This document shows, in pieces, positions 1 to 12,090 of a stretch of 64,000 bases of DNA. The notes under the pieces are model-generated. The model did not search any database and was not told where the DNA came from. It saw only the letters and a list, made by a program, of their open reading frames with translations. The stretch covers positions 70,406,123 through 70,470,122 of the forward strand of contig OZ022503.1 in the NCBI GenBank assembly GCA_963989385.1, read 5' to 3'. Numbering within the stretch: the stretch's first letter is position 1; every line of letters starts with the position of its first letter. The stretch is from Ctena decussata (lineage: Eukaryota; Mollusca; Bivalvia; Lucinida; Lucinidae). Position numbers and translations under genes: made by a program.

Positions 1-154
1 TGTCTGCAGTTGCATAAATTTATATCCAGCGTATTAGACGAGGAAGAACTATCTTGTATTGATCATTGTAGTCTTACATGGCATAACTTACATGTACATA
101 CTAAAAGCCTTCCACTTAGCACACACTGGTAAGAAGCTTCTAAACCAAGTCGTT

Positions 155-208
<54 letters not shown>

Positions 209-678
209 ATGAGATATACAAACGGCTACTTCTGCAAACGGCGGATCATCAAAATTCTGCTTCCCTTCTCAGTAGGGATCAAATCAAAAAAGAATTTGCT
301 CCTTAAGGAGCAGATACGTTCCATTTAGAATTGACCCTTTTTGAAAGGGGTCCGTTTTACATGGGAACAATATCATGGTCGCACCTGTACTGCACTTCCA
401 CAGAAAAAGATGTCATGGTGAAACATTTTGATAAATTTATGCATAAGAAATTGAGAGAACTGAATTATACGATTCTGAACGCAAATTATTCTGACAAAAC
501 TTTTGTCAAAATCCATTGGCTAGATCTTGAGGTATTGACAGTTTCGTATTTTTCGCTATCTCTTATATCCATTCAGGTGTTCCTGAGATACACGTACTGC
601 AATTTTCATGTGTTTGCTATGTATAGTAATGGCAGACTGCCATCTTGGATGGTTCATTCTCCTTTTTTTTTTTTTTTT
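1..678. other. No gene recognised; GA microsatellite and MITE fragment
   Basis: The segment holds the (GA)n run at 158-206 and, near 260-310, a short piece of the MITE family with a TTTGCTCCTTAAGGAGCA core. The open frame at 331-810 has no similarity that I recognise and its end is composite-repeat sequence. Confidence 0.5.
158..206. repeat. (GA)n microsatellite
   Basis: An uninterrupted GA dinucleotide run of about 24 units. Confidence 0.97.
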
Positions 679-2493
679 AGCTCACCTGAGCACGAAGTGC
701 TCAAGGTGAGGTATTGTGATCGGTCTTTGTCCGTCGTCCGTCGTCCGTCGTCCGGTCGTGCGTCCGGCGTCAACTTTTGCTTTAAACAACTTCTTCTCCA
801 AAACTGCTAGCCGGATTTCAAAATAATTTCACAGAAATGTTCCTTGGGGGACTCTCTACCAAAATTGCTCAAATGGTTCCGCTCCGCTGAACAATATGGC
901 CGCCAGAGCTAAAAATAGAAAAACCTTTAAACGACTTCTCCTCCAAAACTGCTGGGCCGATTTTGAAATAATTTCACAGAAATGTTCCTTAGGAGACCCT
1001 CTACCAAAATTGCTCAAAAGGTTCTGCTCCGCTGAACAATATGGCCGCCAGAGCTAAAAATAGAAAAACCTTTAAACAACTTCTCCTCCAAAACTGCTGG
1101 GCAGATTTTGAAATAATTTCACAGAAATGTTCCTTAGGAGACCCTCTACCAAAATTGCTCAAACGGTTCCGCTCCGCTGAACAATATGGCCGCCAGAGCT
1201 AAAAATAGAAAAACCTTTAAACGACTTCTCCTCCAAAACTGCTGGGCCGATTTTAAAATAATTTCACAGAAATGTTCTTTAGGACACCCTCGACCAAAAT
1301 TGCTCAAACGGTTCCGCTCCGCTGAACAATATGGCCGCCAGAGCTAAAAATAGAAAAACCTTTAAACGACTTCTCCTCCAAAACTGCTGGGCCTATTTTG
1401 AAATAATTTCACAGAAATGTTCCTTAGGAGACCCTCTACCAAAATTGCTCAAACGGTTCTGCCCCGCTGAACAATATGGCCAGCAGAGCTAAAAATAGAA
1501 AAAAGCTTTAAACATCATCGTTTCTAAAGCCAATGGCTCGATTTCAGAAAAATTTCACAGAAATGTTTTACTCATGGCTCTGACCAAAAATTGCTCAGAC
1601 GGTTTCGCTCCGCTGAACAAAATGGCCACCAGAGCTAAAAATAGAAATAAATCTTAGAATGGCACAGAGGGCACAGTTATGATCCAATCATCATGAAAAT
1701 TTGTCAGAATGTTTATCTTAATGAAATCTAGACCTTCTTCGAAACTGGGTCATGTGGGGTCAAAAACTAGGTCACTGGGTCAAATCTTAGAAAAACCTTG
1801 TGCACACTCTAGAGGGCACAGTTATGATCCAATCTTCATGAAACTTTGTCAGAATGTTTATTTATATAAAATCTAGGCCAAATTTGAATCTGAGTCTTGT
1901 GGGGTCAAAAACTAGGTCACTAGGTAAAATATTAGAAAAACCTCATGTACACTCTAGAGGGCACAGTTATGATCCTATCTACGTGAAACATTGTCAGAAT
2001 GTTTACTTCCATGAAATTTATACCAGATTTGAAACTGGGCCATGTCAGGTCAAAAACTAGGTCACTAGGTCAGTTCTTAGAAAAACAGTGTGAATGCTTT
2101 TGAGGACACAGTTTTGTTCTAATCTTCATGAGACTTTGTCAGAATGTTTGTCTCCAACGAATCTGGACCAAGGGTGCAACTTGGTCATGTTGGGTCAAAA
2201 AGTAGGTCACTAGGTTAAACCTTAGAAAAACATTGTGTACACTCTAGAAGGCACAGTTTTGATAACTTTGCCAGAATGTTCATATCCAAGAAATCTAGAC
2301 CAGGTTTGGAACTGGGTCATGTAGGGTCAAAATGTAGGTCATTAGGTTAAATCGTATAAAAACCTTAGGTACACAATAAAGGGTTCATTTTCCATTTAAT
2401 CTTTGTGAAACTCTGTCAGTCATATGGATGTCTCTGAGGTTAAGTTCACAGGATATTCAGGTGAGCGATCCAGGGCCATCATGGCCCTCTTGT
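679..2493 (+). mobile_element. Composite element, AGCTCACCTGAGC family
   Basis: It begins AGCTCACCTGAGC with a hairpin, followed by repeated CCGTCGT. Two tandem arrays come next: about six units of ~145 bp (826-1640, recurring TTCACAGAAATGTTCC) and about five units of ~150 bp (1650-2400, recurring GGGCACAGTTATGATCC). The end is CAGGTGAGCGAT, inverse to the start, and a hairpin AGGGCCATCATGGCCCT followed by CTTG. The layout matches bivalve pearl / tandem-repeat MITE elements. Copies at 34301 and 46891 share the termini but not the internal units. No protein is encoded. Confidence 0.8.
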
Positions 2494-2639
2494 TTTTTTT
2501 TCTTGTAAAAAAATAAATTTTATTCAAGGATCATTCGGCTTAAATTTGATCAAAATCTGTTCAGTTATTCTTTAGATATTGGCGTCTGAGCATAAGTGGG
2601 ACTCGTAAAGAGAAACAGATTTTTTTATTGGACAGTTTT

Positions 2640-2992
2640 GAAACCCAAGGCAGGACTGATGTTCCGTGCAAAATTTGACCGTATAGCAGTTGGTTCTGGA
2701 AGAATCGTTAATTTGTAGCTGTTTCAATTTTTAGCAACGATGACCATCTTGGATTCTAGATCTGGCTGAATTTCACTATTTTGAAGCCCTGCAGTCTGAT
2801 TGTGCTCCATATGAAATTTGGGAACCACGGATGCTATGGTTCTGGAGAAATTCATTGAAAAATCTTTAACGCCAGGGTTGAAGCAAATTTTTAACAGTAG
2901 GATTGACAACTCGACACAAATGTGAACGGACTGACGGACGTGCGGAAAACCGGACGCGTATATCGCGCCCCGCTAAGCAGGTGCGACAGTAA
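2640..2992 (-). mobile_element. Fragment of the GTCGCACCTGC composite family
   Basis: Read on the minus strand it begins GTCGCACCTGCTTAGCGGGG and continues with a degenerate (TCCG) stretch and one ~150-bp unit resembling those at 30730-31400 (similar conceptual peptides with MEHNQTA / MEHDQTA). It appears truncated. Confidence 0.6.
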
Positions 2993-2998
2993 CGTCGA

Positions 2999-3131
2999 AA
3001 CAGGGATGTGTACCCATACACCTTAAACAAGTGTTTTTATACAATTCAGTTGGCAGAGCATAGGAATGGTAACTCGATGTCTTGCGTGGCCCTCAATTGT
3101 AATGCTGCACATTCATTCATATTTTCATGTT

Positions 3132-3178
<47 letters not shown>

Positions 3179-6057
3179 TACTGAGAACCCAGAGACCGTG
3201 TTCTATGATCATTTTAATGCCTTATTTTTTGCTACTTCATCCTTCTCTCCAACTTCTTGAGGGATGAATTCGCACTGTGCAACCTCTCACACTATAAAAG
3301 ACGTGATAAGATGTGTTCCACGATACAACTTGACACACTACACGCTGGCATTCATAACGGACAACGACTGTGCAACGTTTATCCCAGTGAAAATGTTGGA
3401 CTATAGAACTTGGTCGTTTTTTTCGCATCATTCCTCCTGAGGGGGGGGGGGGGGGGGGGGAGGAGACACAAGACGTTAGAATGACGTCTTACTGATATCG
3501 GTACGACGTCACTATGACGTCGCAACAACGTCAGTAAGAAGTCATTATGACAAAAACTTAAAAAGGTTATAGTTTTTACAGACCTGAAAGTTTGTTAGAA
3601 TTCTAAGCCAGACCAGTTTTTCGAATGAAAATCACGTAGTAAACCCATCGTCCTACAGTGGCCTTTGAAATGCTGCTGAAAAGGACATGATATAGTACGA
3701 CGCCTCTTTGTAAGATTAGAATGCATTCTTTTTCGCTTTTACCAACTGGATATCTTCATACAATATACCGAGTTTGTGTTATAGGCAGTAATTTATGCCT
3801 TGAAGGAAATAAAAGCTTGTGCCACTGTTTTTCTTGGTTATGGTGGTTATCACTACTTGTGGCATTTAGGGTGTGTGGGTGCACCTATATATTCTTATGC
3901 CACTTTTACAAAGGGGAAACACTTAGGTGGCTTCCTCTATGTTTCCCTTTAGTGGAACCCCTCCAGCTAGGATGTTCTCTTGAGGGGAAGTTTGCTCATA
4001 AGGGAGCAAATTCTTCCATTCAGGAGTTTTGTCTGCTCCCAAAAGGTGACTAAGAAGAAAAAAAATTGGTAGGGTGTGTCCCATGAAGTTGGACCCATTC
4101 ATCTTGAAAGGTTTACCAGGTTTAACTTGCACATATAATTGTCATACTTATGGATAGGAATTGATGTGGTTTTATTAGCAGATGATCACTGAACATATCG
4201 CTTGTATCTTTACATGAAAATGGGGAGGTCTGTCGTTGCTCATGGCATGTAAGGTGGAAGGGTGGGCTTTAATATCTTTTTTCTGCCTTTTTCTTATAAA
4301 AGGCTTATTGTGACTTCCTGTCTGCTTCCGCAACTGTCGCAGCCCTTCCCAGGTGTGTGTGTGTGGGGGGGTGGGGGGGGGGGTCTGCTCTCGGTGGAGG
4401 AGTTTGTTCCAAGGGGAACAAATTCTTCCCATATGAGGGGATAGGCTTTGGGAGGGGAAGCAGCTGTCTAAATGACAAAGTTTGTCCCCCTGAAAGTATG
4501 CCCTTTCACCTTAAACTGTAGTTGTATTTCATAAGTGTGCATGTCCGTCTTTTTGTTCCTGATATGATCTGTCATTTGAATTTCTTGCCTTGATTATATT
4601 TAGTTACTCTACTATCTATTACCTTCTGTAGGTGCTCCTATGTGGGCCGAAAATTCGTAATAAACTTCTTGCATATTGTTGTATCTTGTTTTCGGCGGGT
4701 TCGAGAACAGCAAGCACATTTTGAAAATTGACAATATGCATTTGTAATACACAGCAATAAGCATGAGCATGTAAAAATATGTCGCAAATGCGCACATGAT
4801 CTTGCGCAAAGTACTCAGAGTCTCTCATTTGTCACTCATGTTCATATACCCAGTGTTCATTGACTGTTTATGCTAGAAAGAATGCATTGCACACATGCAA
4901 CATTAGGTCCGAATGTTTCCTGCTGGGACAAGCCTTTTCACGCAACCCCTCACATACTGATATGCATATTTGTGATGCCGAGTGACAAAGGGTCCACAAA
5001 GCTTATAGAGGGCTTGAAAATATTGCGGTTCTGCAGTTTCAAACAGCCGCCTTGCCACTGCCGGGCTGGGGTCAGGTCGTACATCGTAGTTGTGACGCAA
5101 GTTAAGGGGCGACGACTAAGGGCGGATAAACTTCAAAACGTCAGCCTGGACGTGTCTGTTGTGGCTGAGTACCTGATACTTAGCTGGCAATCCCCATCCT
5201 TCCGTTTTGTCAATAAAATCTCATGTGAAAGTTAGTCGACCATCTTACAACTATTATCAAACGACTGAAAATCTAGATTGAGGAGAAGACACTATTAAGC
5301 GCAAAAAATCCAAATATGAAGGATTTCGTACATGATATTTGTCGATAGTCGTGTCATGATTTGTGTTTTGTTGTGCAGATGGTCGTAAATGTTTGAAAGG
5401 AATGCTGAGATGGTCGTAAATGCGAAAAGCTAGACCCTTCCTGTGAAAGATGGCTGTTTATTCTTGTAATGTATGAAGCTGAAATCTGATTTAACCGTGG
5501 TTGTAAAGAGCACTAACTAGGCCACTCGCTGATGGGTTCAGGTTTGCAAATGATAAAGGAACAAAGGCGATACAAGCTGCTTTGTGACAAAGTACAAGAA
5601 TCTACACGGTTTTCTAGAAAAACCGGCTTAACTCGATGAGTGAATCTTTAGCGATTCAACGGTTCTAGATAGAAAGAAATATGCCAAATATAATGGTAAA
5701 AACAGATCTCTAAAATATTTTGTCAGTGCAGAGATATTCAAGAAAAACTGTCAGAAAAAAAGTTGTTTACCTGGCACGCGCAGTTTCCCGCAATGTCTCG
5801 TACGTAATACTTTCGTGTCCGTAAATTCGCCTACATACCGTGTGTTTGCTTCTCTGGATAAACTAGCTCTTTGAAATTGGGTCTGCTCTTAAAAGAAAGC
5901 TTTATGAAATTGGGTCTGCTCTTAAAGAAATTCTTCCTGCTAGGCTACGAAAAAAACACACACAAAAAACATGAAAGCATCAAAAAAAGGAGACGAAAAA
6001 TTTTCAAAAAAAAATGTTTTGCTCAAGCTATATCATACTGAAAATGAAAAGATTAGA
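2999..6057. other. No gene recognised; simple repeats and MITE fragments
   Basis: This stretch contains a (CT)n run at 3134-3174, a G20 tract at 3441-3460, several GACGTC words at 3480-3560, and degraded pieces of the TTTGCTCC-type MITE (about 3930-4110, 4370-4520 and 5875-5940). I looked for the paraplegin exon that should precede 6334 (FKDVAG...FVDYL-type sequence) and did not find it. 5236-5870 shows nothing I can name. Confidence 0.5.
3134..3174. repeat. (CT)n microsatellite
   Basis: About 20 uninterrupted CT units. Confidence 0.97.
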
Positions 6058-6133
6058 AGGCAAACAGTGTAGATCCAGATGAGACAGCTCATAATGAGCT
6101 GCCTCATCACTCATCAGTATGTACGCTGTTTGC
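6058..6133. repeat. Small palindrome, GGCAAACAGTG family
   Basis: GGCAAACAGTGTAGATCCAG and GATGAGACAGCTCATAATGAG form an imperfect hairpin closing with GCTGTTTGC. Related palindromes occur at 6596-6682 and inside the element at 49219-49435. Confidence 0.6.
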
Positions 6134-6300
6134 AAATTCAGCTATTTTCATGGTTTTGGTACTTAAAGTGCTAAGCCAAATATTGTGTTACCCCAATTTC
6201 TACTTAGAGCCGTGAATTATGTTTAGAAATGTTGTAATGTTAACTTCATAAATTTTACACACACAAAAATATGAGACTCATTTTGCTAATCATTGGTTGA

Positions 6301-6513
<213 letters not shown>

Positions 6514-6595
6514 TAAAATAATTACTGTAATTGTCCTAAAAAAATGGAATAGTCTGGTTTCACAATGCAGTAATGCATCAAATTCAAAAAGATGC

Positions 6596-6682
6596 TGATG
6601 GAATGGCAAACAGAGTAGACCTTGATCAGACTGCTACTTAGGTAGCAGTCTGATCATGGTCTGCACCGTTTGTTCAGACCTA
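6596..6682. repeat. Small palindrome, GGCAAACAG family
   Basis: The centre TCAGACTGCTACTTAGGTAG reads into a near-perfect inverted repeat (CTTGATCAGACTGCTAC against GTAGCAGTCTGATCATG), flanked by GGCAAACAGAGTAGACC and GGTCTGCACCGTTTG. Confidence 0.65.
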
Positions 6683-7086
6683 TCTATCCCAATACGTAGA
6701 ATTTTTACGGCACTCATAACACATTGATGGGCAATAATTATACATGTATGACTTGATGGCTGATATTAAAGTAATTTTTGTACAAACTAGTGAGATATGA
6801 TAAAAATAAGTTACTGAAAAAAAATTTATCCCAAGCATCTTTTCACTGATTTACAATTGACACCATTTACAGTTTTATGCTTCCAAAGGGCAAAAGCCTG
6901 TGAGATTATTATTTCAGTCTTTCATTGGTATTAGTGCAGTTAGATAATCAGTCATCAGGGTCACTGTTCAGCATCAGGAGGCTTGGAAAGTGATGCTGAA
7001 CAGTGCTCCCCAATGACACATTTATCCATCCCACCTAACTCCCATGATAGATTCTTTCTCTTGCATACCTTTTGATTTACAGCATT

Positions 7087-7319
7087 TGAGCCGCAACACA
7101 AGAAAACCAATAGGGTGGTTGTGCACCCAGCGCAGATCAGCCCGGGCATCTGCCCAGTCTGATCAGACTCTTCATTAAACATGTACAGGGTAGCTTAGGG
7201 TCTAGGGTACCTCCATGCAGACAGCAAAGACTCTGATCAGACTGGGCAGATGCCCAGGCTGATCTGAGCCTTTGCTGGGTACACAACCCACTTTGTTGGT
7301 TTTATTGTGCCGTGGCTTA
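7087..7319. mobile_element. Foldback MITE, GAGCCGCGACACGAG family
   Basis: Terminal inverted repeats of about 40 bp (TTGAGCCGCAACACAAGAAA ... inverse at the right end) enclose nested inverted repeats CAGATCAGCCCGGGCATC / GATGCCCAGGCTGATCTG. No coding capacity. It lies in the intron between the Walker A and Walker B exons. Eight further copies are in the window. Confidence 0.8.
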
Positions 7320-7604
7320 TTGGTATTCATTGTAGAACTTCATAACGCATGGGTTTAAGAGGTTTCTATTAAATTCTGAAAGAACCTGATGCTATCAACG
7401 ATTGATGTTTGGTTCTTTACATTAACTTCTGATGTGCCATAAACTGACGTCCTTTTGCCTTATTCTTGACAACATCTTCTGTAAAACAGCATCCATCCAC
7501 AACATAAATACATAACCTCCTGTGCAACCAGTGCATTGACTACTTGTGATTTTTTGGGGTGAGATAAGAATTATCGTACTAGGTGAAAGTTGCTAATAAC
7601 AGAG

Positions 7605-7948
7605 AATTAAATTATTTGAGAATGAATTCTAGGTTTGAGAAAATCACACTATTCCATAGAATAAATTTCCAATAGTGCCATAGATCTGTTACCATAGCAA
7701 CTATGGAATAACCAGTTATTGTGCTTAATACCTTAGCAGAATGACTTGTGGATGACATGACTTTGACACCAGTATGAACTCTTAGTTGCTATGGTAACAG
7801 ATTTTAAGATGTCATTGGTATCTGAGCATGGCAAACAATATATGCCATGCACTGCCAATTTTTCAGTGTCATCACAAACTGAAATTCTTTCTACAGGAAC
7901 TTCAGATTTTCTCAAACAAATAATTATTCTCAAGTCATTTAATTCTAT
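7605..7948. mobile_element. Foldback MITE with GTTACCATAGCAAC core
   Basis: Left end AATTAAATTATTTGAGAATG is inverse to the right end (ATTCTCAAGTCATTTAATTC). Inside are two inverted ATCTGTTACCATAGCAAC words. A related element of similar length lies at 21236-21655 in the opposite orientation. Confidence 0.7.
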
Positions 7949-8027
7949 GTTTAATATCCTTATGTGGTGTGCACAAAATTATCACCTTCAGTGATATTCA
8001 AGGTATACAATATTTATTTGGTTATAA

Positions 8028-8135
8028 GATGGAGGTTTTTCCATTCCAAAAACATGCCAAAATTCTAGATCCATCTTATAAGATGAAAAACATGGATCTA
8101 GATATTTCAGATTATTTTGGAAGGAAAAATCCCAT
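8028..8135. repeat. Palindromic element, AGATCCATCTTATAAGATGG family
   Basis: CCAAAATTCTAGATCCATCT and its inverse meet at a short centre, flanked by TTTTTCCATTCC and GGAAGGAAAAAT arms. The same family occurs at 16790, 23637, 24985, 25208, 40620 and 42365. Confidence 0.65.
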
Positions 8136-8172
8136 ATTATAGCAGAATTTTATATGATTGGTATAGATATTT

Positions 8173-8407
8173 GAGCCGCGACACGAGAAAACCAACAAAG
8201 TGGTTGTGCGGCCAGCGCAGACTCAGATCAGCCTTGGCATCCGCCCAGTCTGATCAGTCTTCGCTGTCCGCATGAAGGTAGCTTAGACCCTTAGCTACCG
8301 TTTGAGCACCTAACAAAGAGTCTGTTCAAACTTGGCTGATGCCCAGACTGATCTGAGTCTGCGCTGGGCGCACAACCACATTGTTGGTTTTCTCGTGTCG
8401 CGGCTCA
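8173..8407. mobile_element. Foldback MITE, GAGCCGCGACACGAG family (left arm)
   Basis: A full-length copy with ~40-bp inverted ends. It is the near-identical reverse complement of the copy at 8799-9034, and together they form the outer arms of a nested palindrome. Confidence 0.85.
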
Positions 8408-8486
8408 TTTGGGGTTATAGTTAGACCTAGAGAGGGGAAAAATCAGTCTTATAACGGAATAAATACACTATGAAAATTTCATAAAT

Positions 8487-8718
8487 GAGCCGCGACATGA
8501 CGAAACCAACATAGTGGCATGTGGGCCCAGCAAAGAGTCAGATCAGCCTGGGCATCTGCCCAGTCTGATCAGAGTCTTTGCTGTCTGCATAGCCTAGACC
8601 CTTACCTACCCTTTAAGCACCCAGCAGAACTCTTATCAGACTAGGCAGATGTCCAGGCTGAGCTGGGTCTTTACTGTGCCCACATGCCACTTTGTCAGTT
8701 TTGTCATGTCACCCCTCA
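8487..8718. mobile_element. Foldback MITE, GAGCCGCGACACGAG family (centre)
   Basis: A third copy, more diverged, placed exactly at the centre of symmetry between the flanking copies. The spacers on its two sides (8408-8486 and 8719-8798) are also inverse to each other, sharing AGACCTAGAGAGGGGAAAAA. Confidence 0.85.
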
Positions 8719-8798
8719 TTTGTGTAATTTTCATATTGTAATTATTCCATTACAAGACTGACTTTTTCCCCTCTCTAGGTCTAACGACAACCCCAAAT

Positions 8799-9034
8799 GA
8801 GCCGCGACACGAGAAAACCAACAATGTGGTTGTGCGCCCAGCGCAGACTCAGATCAGCCTGGGCATCCCCCAAGTTTGAATGGACTCTTTGTTAGGTGCT
8901 CAAAGGGTAGCTAAGGGTCTAAGCTACCTTCATGCGGACAGCGAAGACTCTGATCAGACTGGGCGGATGCCCAGGCTGATCTGAGTCTGCGCTGGCCGCA
9001 CAACCACTTTGTTGGTTTTGTCATGTCGCAGCTC
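8799..9034. mobile_element. Foldback MITE, GAGCCGCGACACGAG family (right arm)
   Basis: A full-length copy inverse to 8173-8407, including shared rare variants such as GCGGCCAGCGCAGAC in inverse orientation. It is followed within 3 bp by the Tigger-like MITE. Confidence 0.85.
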
Positions 9035-9038
9035 AATA

Positions 9039-9215
9039 CAGTAGAACTTCAGTGGCTTGAACCCTGATGGCTTGTCAACCCTGCCTGGCTAGAACTCATT
9101 CCTGGGTCCCTAGAGGTCAGTTTGTATAGAAAGCAACCCTGGATGGCTAGAACTACCTTTGGCTAGAACTAATTTTCATGGTCCCAAGCCTGTTCAAACC
9201 ATTGAAGTTCTACTG
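9039..9215. mobile_element. Tigger/pogo-like MITE
   Basis: It begins CAGTAGAACTTCAGTGGCTT and ends AACCATTGAAGTTCTACTG, about 24 bp of terminal inverted repeat, and is flanked by TA on each side (9037-9038, 9216-9217). CAGTAGAAC-type ends with TA duplications are typical of pogo/Tigger elements; family assignment is from memory. Other copies are at 22648 and 42653. Confidence 0.75.
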
Positions 9216-9282
9216 TACATTGTATTTTACACATTGTAAAGAATACAGTTTGTTTAACAGTACTGAAAATTTGTTTGTTTAA

Positions 9283-9396
<114 letters not shown>

Positions 9397-10364
9397 TAAG
9401 TGTGGAAGTGTTTCGGATAAAAGGGTGGTTGTTGTTTTTAGCTCGGCTGAACAAAAGTTCAGGAAGAGCTATTGTTGTCACCACAGCGTCGGCGTCCGCG
9501 TCCGCGTCGGCGTTCGAATTGGATGTTTTGGTTAAAGTTTTTTTAAAGACCTATATCTCCTTAACCCATTGATGGATTCTTTTGATACTTGCACTGTAGC
9601 TAGATATTGGTCTAAGGTTTAACAGGGTACCACCCCCAACCCACTCTGTGACCTTGATGTCAAGGTCATGGACTTAGAAAATTGGTGTTTTTTTTGGACT
9701 GGATGTTTTGGTTAAAGTTTTATAAAGCCCATTATCTCCTGAACCCATGGATGGATTCCTTTGATACTTGCACTAAAGTTAGATACTGGTCTAAAGTTTT
9801 CGAAGGTACTACCCCCACCCCCCTCTGTGACCTTGATGTCAAGGTCATGGACTTAGAATATTGTCTTTTTATTGATTGGATGTTTGGTTAAAGTTTTTTA
9901 AAGACACATATCTCCTGAACCCAGAGATGAATTCTTTTTATATTTGCACTGTAGTTAGATCTACAGAGTACTACCCCAACCCCACTCAGTGATCTTGATG
10001 TCAAGGTCAGGGACTTAGGAAATTTTTGTCTTTTTTAAAGTTTTGTAATTGCATACTGATTCATAATGCTTTATGCTTTGCAGAGATTTAGTTTATACTT
10101 GAACTGATGTTAGACTCTTTTTTGAGTTTTTACAAAACACCTTATACTTACCCCACTGGGTGACCTTGAAGTCAAGGTCATCGACTTAGAATTTTGTTTT
10201 AAAGATTTTGGTTAAAGTTTTATATTTATGAAGACATAATTTCACAGTGCCACGATGATGGACTCAGTTGATACTAATACTTGGACTGATGTTAGATAAT
10301 GGTTCAGGGTTTTGATACATCCTAGCCCCCCCCCCTCCCCCCCCCCCCCGCCCCCAATCAGTTT

Positions 10365-11548
10365 TTATCCCCCGACCGAAAGGTTCGGTTTCGGTCGGGG
10401 GATATAGCGATGAGCCTGGCGTCCGTCCGTCCGTCCGTCTGTCCGTCCTTCCGTCCGTAAACACTTTCTTGTCCGCTCTATATCTTGAATACCCTTTGGA
10501 ATATTTTCATGATACTTCACAGTTATGTAGAACAGGTCGTGACGATGTGTTGCGTACAAGAATGGTAACTCTTGCTATTGTACTTTTTGAATTATCTCCC
10601 CTTTGGTGATTTTTTGGCAGATTCGTGTCCGCTCTGTAACTTCAATACCCTTTGGAATATTTTCATGATACTTCACAGAAATGTAGAACAGGTCATGACG
10701 ATGTGTCGCGAACAAGAATGACAACTCTTGCTTTCTTACTTTTTGAGTTATTTCCCCTTGATAGTTTTAGGTGTGATTTTTTGGCAGATTCGTGTCCGCT
10801 CTATAACTAGAATACCCTTTGGAATATTCTCATGATACTTCACAGATTTGTAGAACAGGTCATGATGGTGTGTCGCGAACAAGAATGACAACTCTTGCTT
10901 TCTCACTATTTGAGTTATTTCCCCTTGATCATTTTAGGTATGATTTCGTGTCCGCTCTATAACTTGAATACCTTTTGGAATATTTTCATGATACTTCACA
11001 GATATATAGAACAGGTCATGACGATGTGTCGCGAACAAGAAAGACAACTCCTGCTTTCTTACTTTTTGAGTTATACCCCTTGATGGTTTTAGGTGTGATT
11101 TCGTGTCCGCTCTGTAACTTGAATACCTTTTGGAATATTTTCATGATACTTCGCAAATATGTAGAACAGGTCATGGTGATGTGTCGCGAACAAGAATGAC
11201 AACTCTTGCTTTCTTACTTATGGAGTTATTTCCCTTTGATGATTTTAAGTGTCCGCTCCATAGCTTGAATACCTTTTGAAATATTTTCATGATACTTCAC
11301 AGATATGCAGAACAGGTCATGACAATTTGTCTCATACATGAATGATAACTCTTGCTTTTAGACCTAGTGAATTATTTCCCTTTGGTAGTTTGAGCTGCTG
11401 TTTGAGTCTCTGCTCCATAACTGTATAACCCTGGCCAGCTCCAGAATTTTAATAACCATGAACCTTTTAGAATATTGATGATCATGCTGTGATATCTTAT
11501 CAGTGTTCCTAACTGTCTCTTTCCCCTCCACATTCCCGTGCCCCCTTC

Positions 11549-11580
<32 letters not shown>

Positions 11581-11931
11581 TTTTTTTTTCCAGATTTGGA
11601 TTCTTTGTCCAAATTCACTTACTAGAGAGCTCAAAATTAGGTTTGTAGGGCTTGTACTTTAGAAGTTATTCACACATTTTGAAAGTTGAATGTATCGTAT
11701 GCTATACATTTGTGTATATGGTGGCTGTTTGAGATATTACCTCTTTTTAGCAGTCAAGCATACTGTTTTAGTCTGAGTGTTAGATAATCATGCATCTGTT
11801 AACAGTTAATGTCAATCAGAAGCATAAAAGAACGACAATATATTACTAATATGTGTTTTGAAGTGCACCCTTTTTACCAAGGCCCATGGGGGTCTTCGGT
11901 CGGGGGATTTGCCATCTCCTCTGATGGCTAT
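10365..11931 (+). mobile_element. Composite element, TCCCCCGACCGAA family, copy 1 (nested)
   Basis: It begins ATCCCCCGACCGAAAGGTTC and a palindrome, then (TCCG)n, then about six ~160-bp units recurring with GGAATATTTTCATGATACTT and ACAGGTCATGACGATGTGTC. It ends TTCGGTCGGGGGA, the exact inverse of the start, followed by hairpin GCCATCTCCTCTGATGGC. Poly-C tracts lie at 10326-10356 and 11547-11570. A highly similar copy lies at 17406-18902 in the same orientation. Confidence 0.82.
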
Positions 11932-12059
11932 TTTTTTACCTCAAGCTCATGGACTCTGAAATTTCATTTTATTTTTTTATTTTAATTTTAAGACTTATTT
12001 CTGAGATAGCTTTTGTGTTTTCACTATGGACATGCTTGCATGAAGTTTTATGCATAGCA

Positions 12060-12090
12060 GTCCACATAGCCCCCCCCCCCCCCCCCACCC
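12060..12090. repeat. Poly-C tract
   Basis: CCCCCC runs interrupted by A and T within the composite element. Confidence 0.8.

Noticed and set aside
331..810. 159-codon open frame near the left edge
   Set aside because: No recognisable domain, its end lies in a composite element head, and no splice pattern links it to SPG7.
3721..4053. 110-codon open frame
   Set aside because: No similarity recognised; overlaps degraded MITE sequence and has an opposite-strand frame of similar quality.
10264..10559. Minus-strand frames with DGRTDRRTDGRT
   Set aside because: Translation of the (TCCG)n microsatellite.
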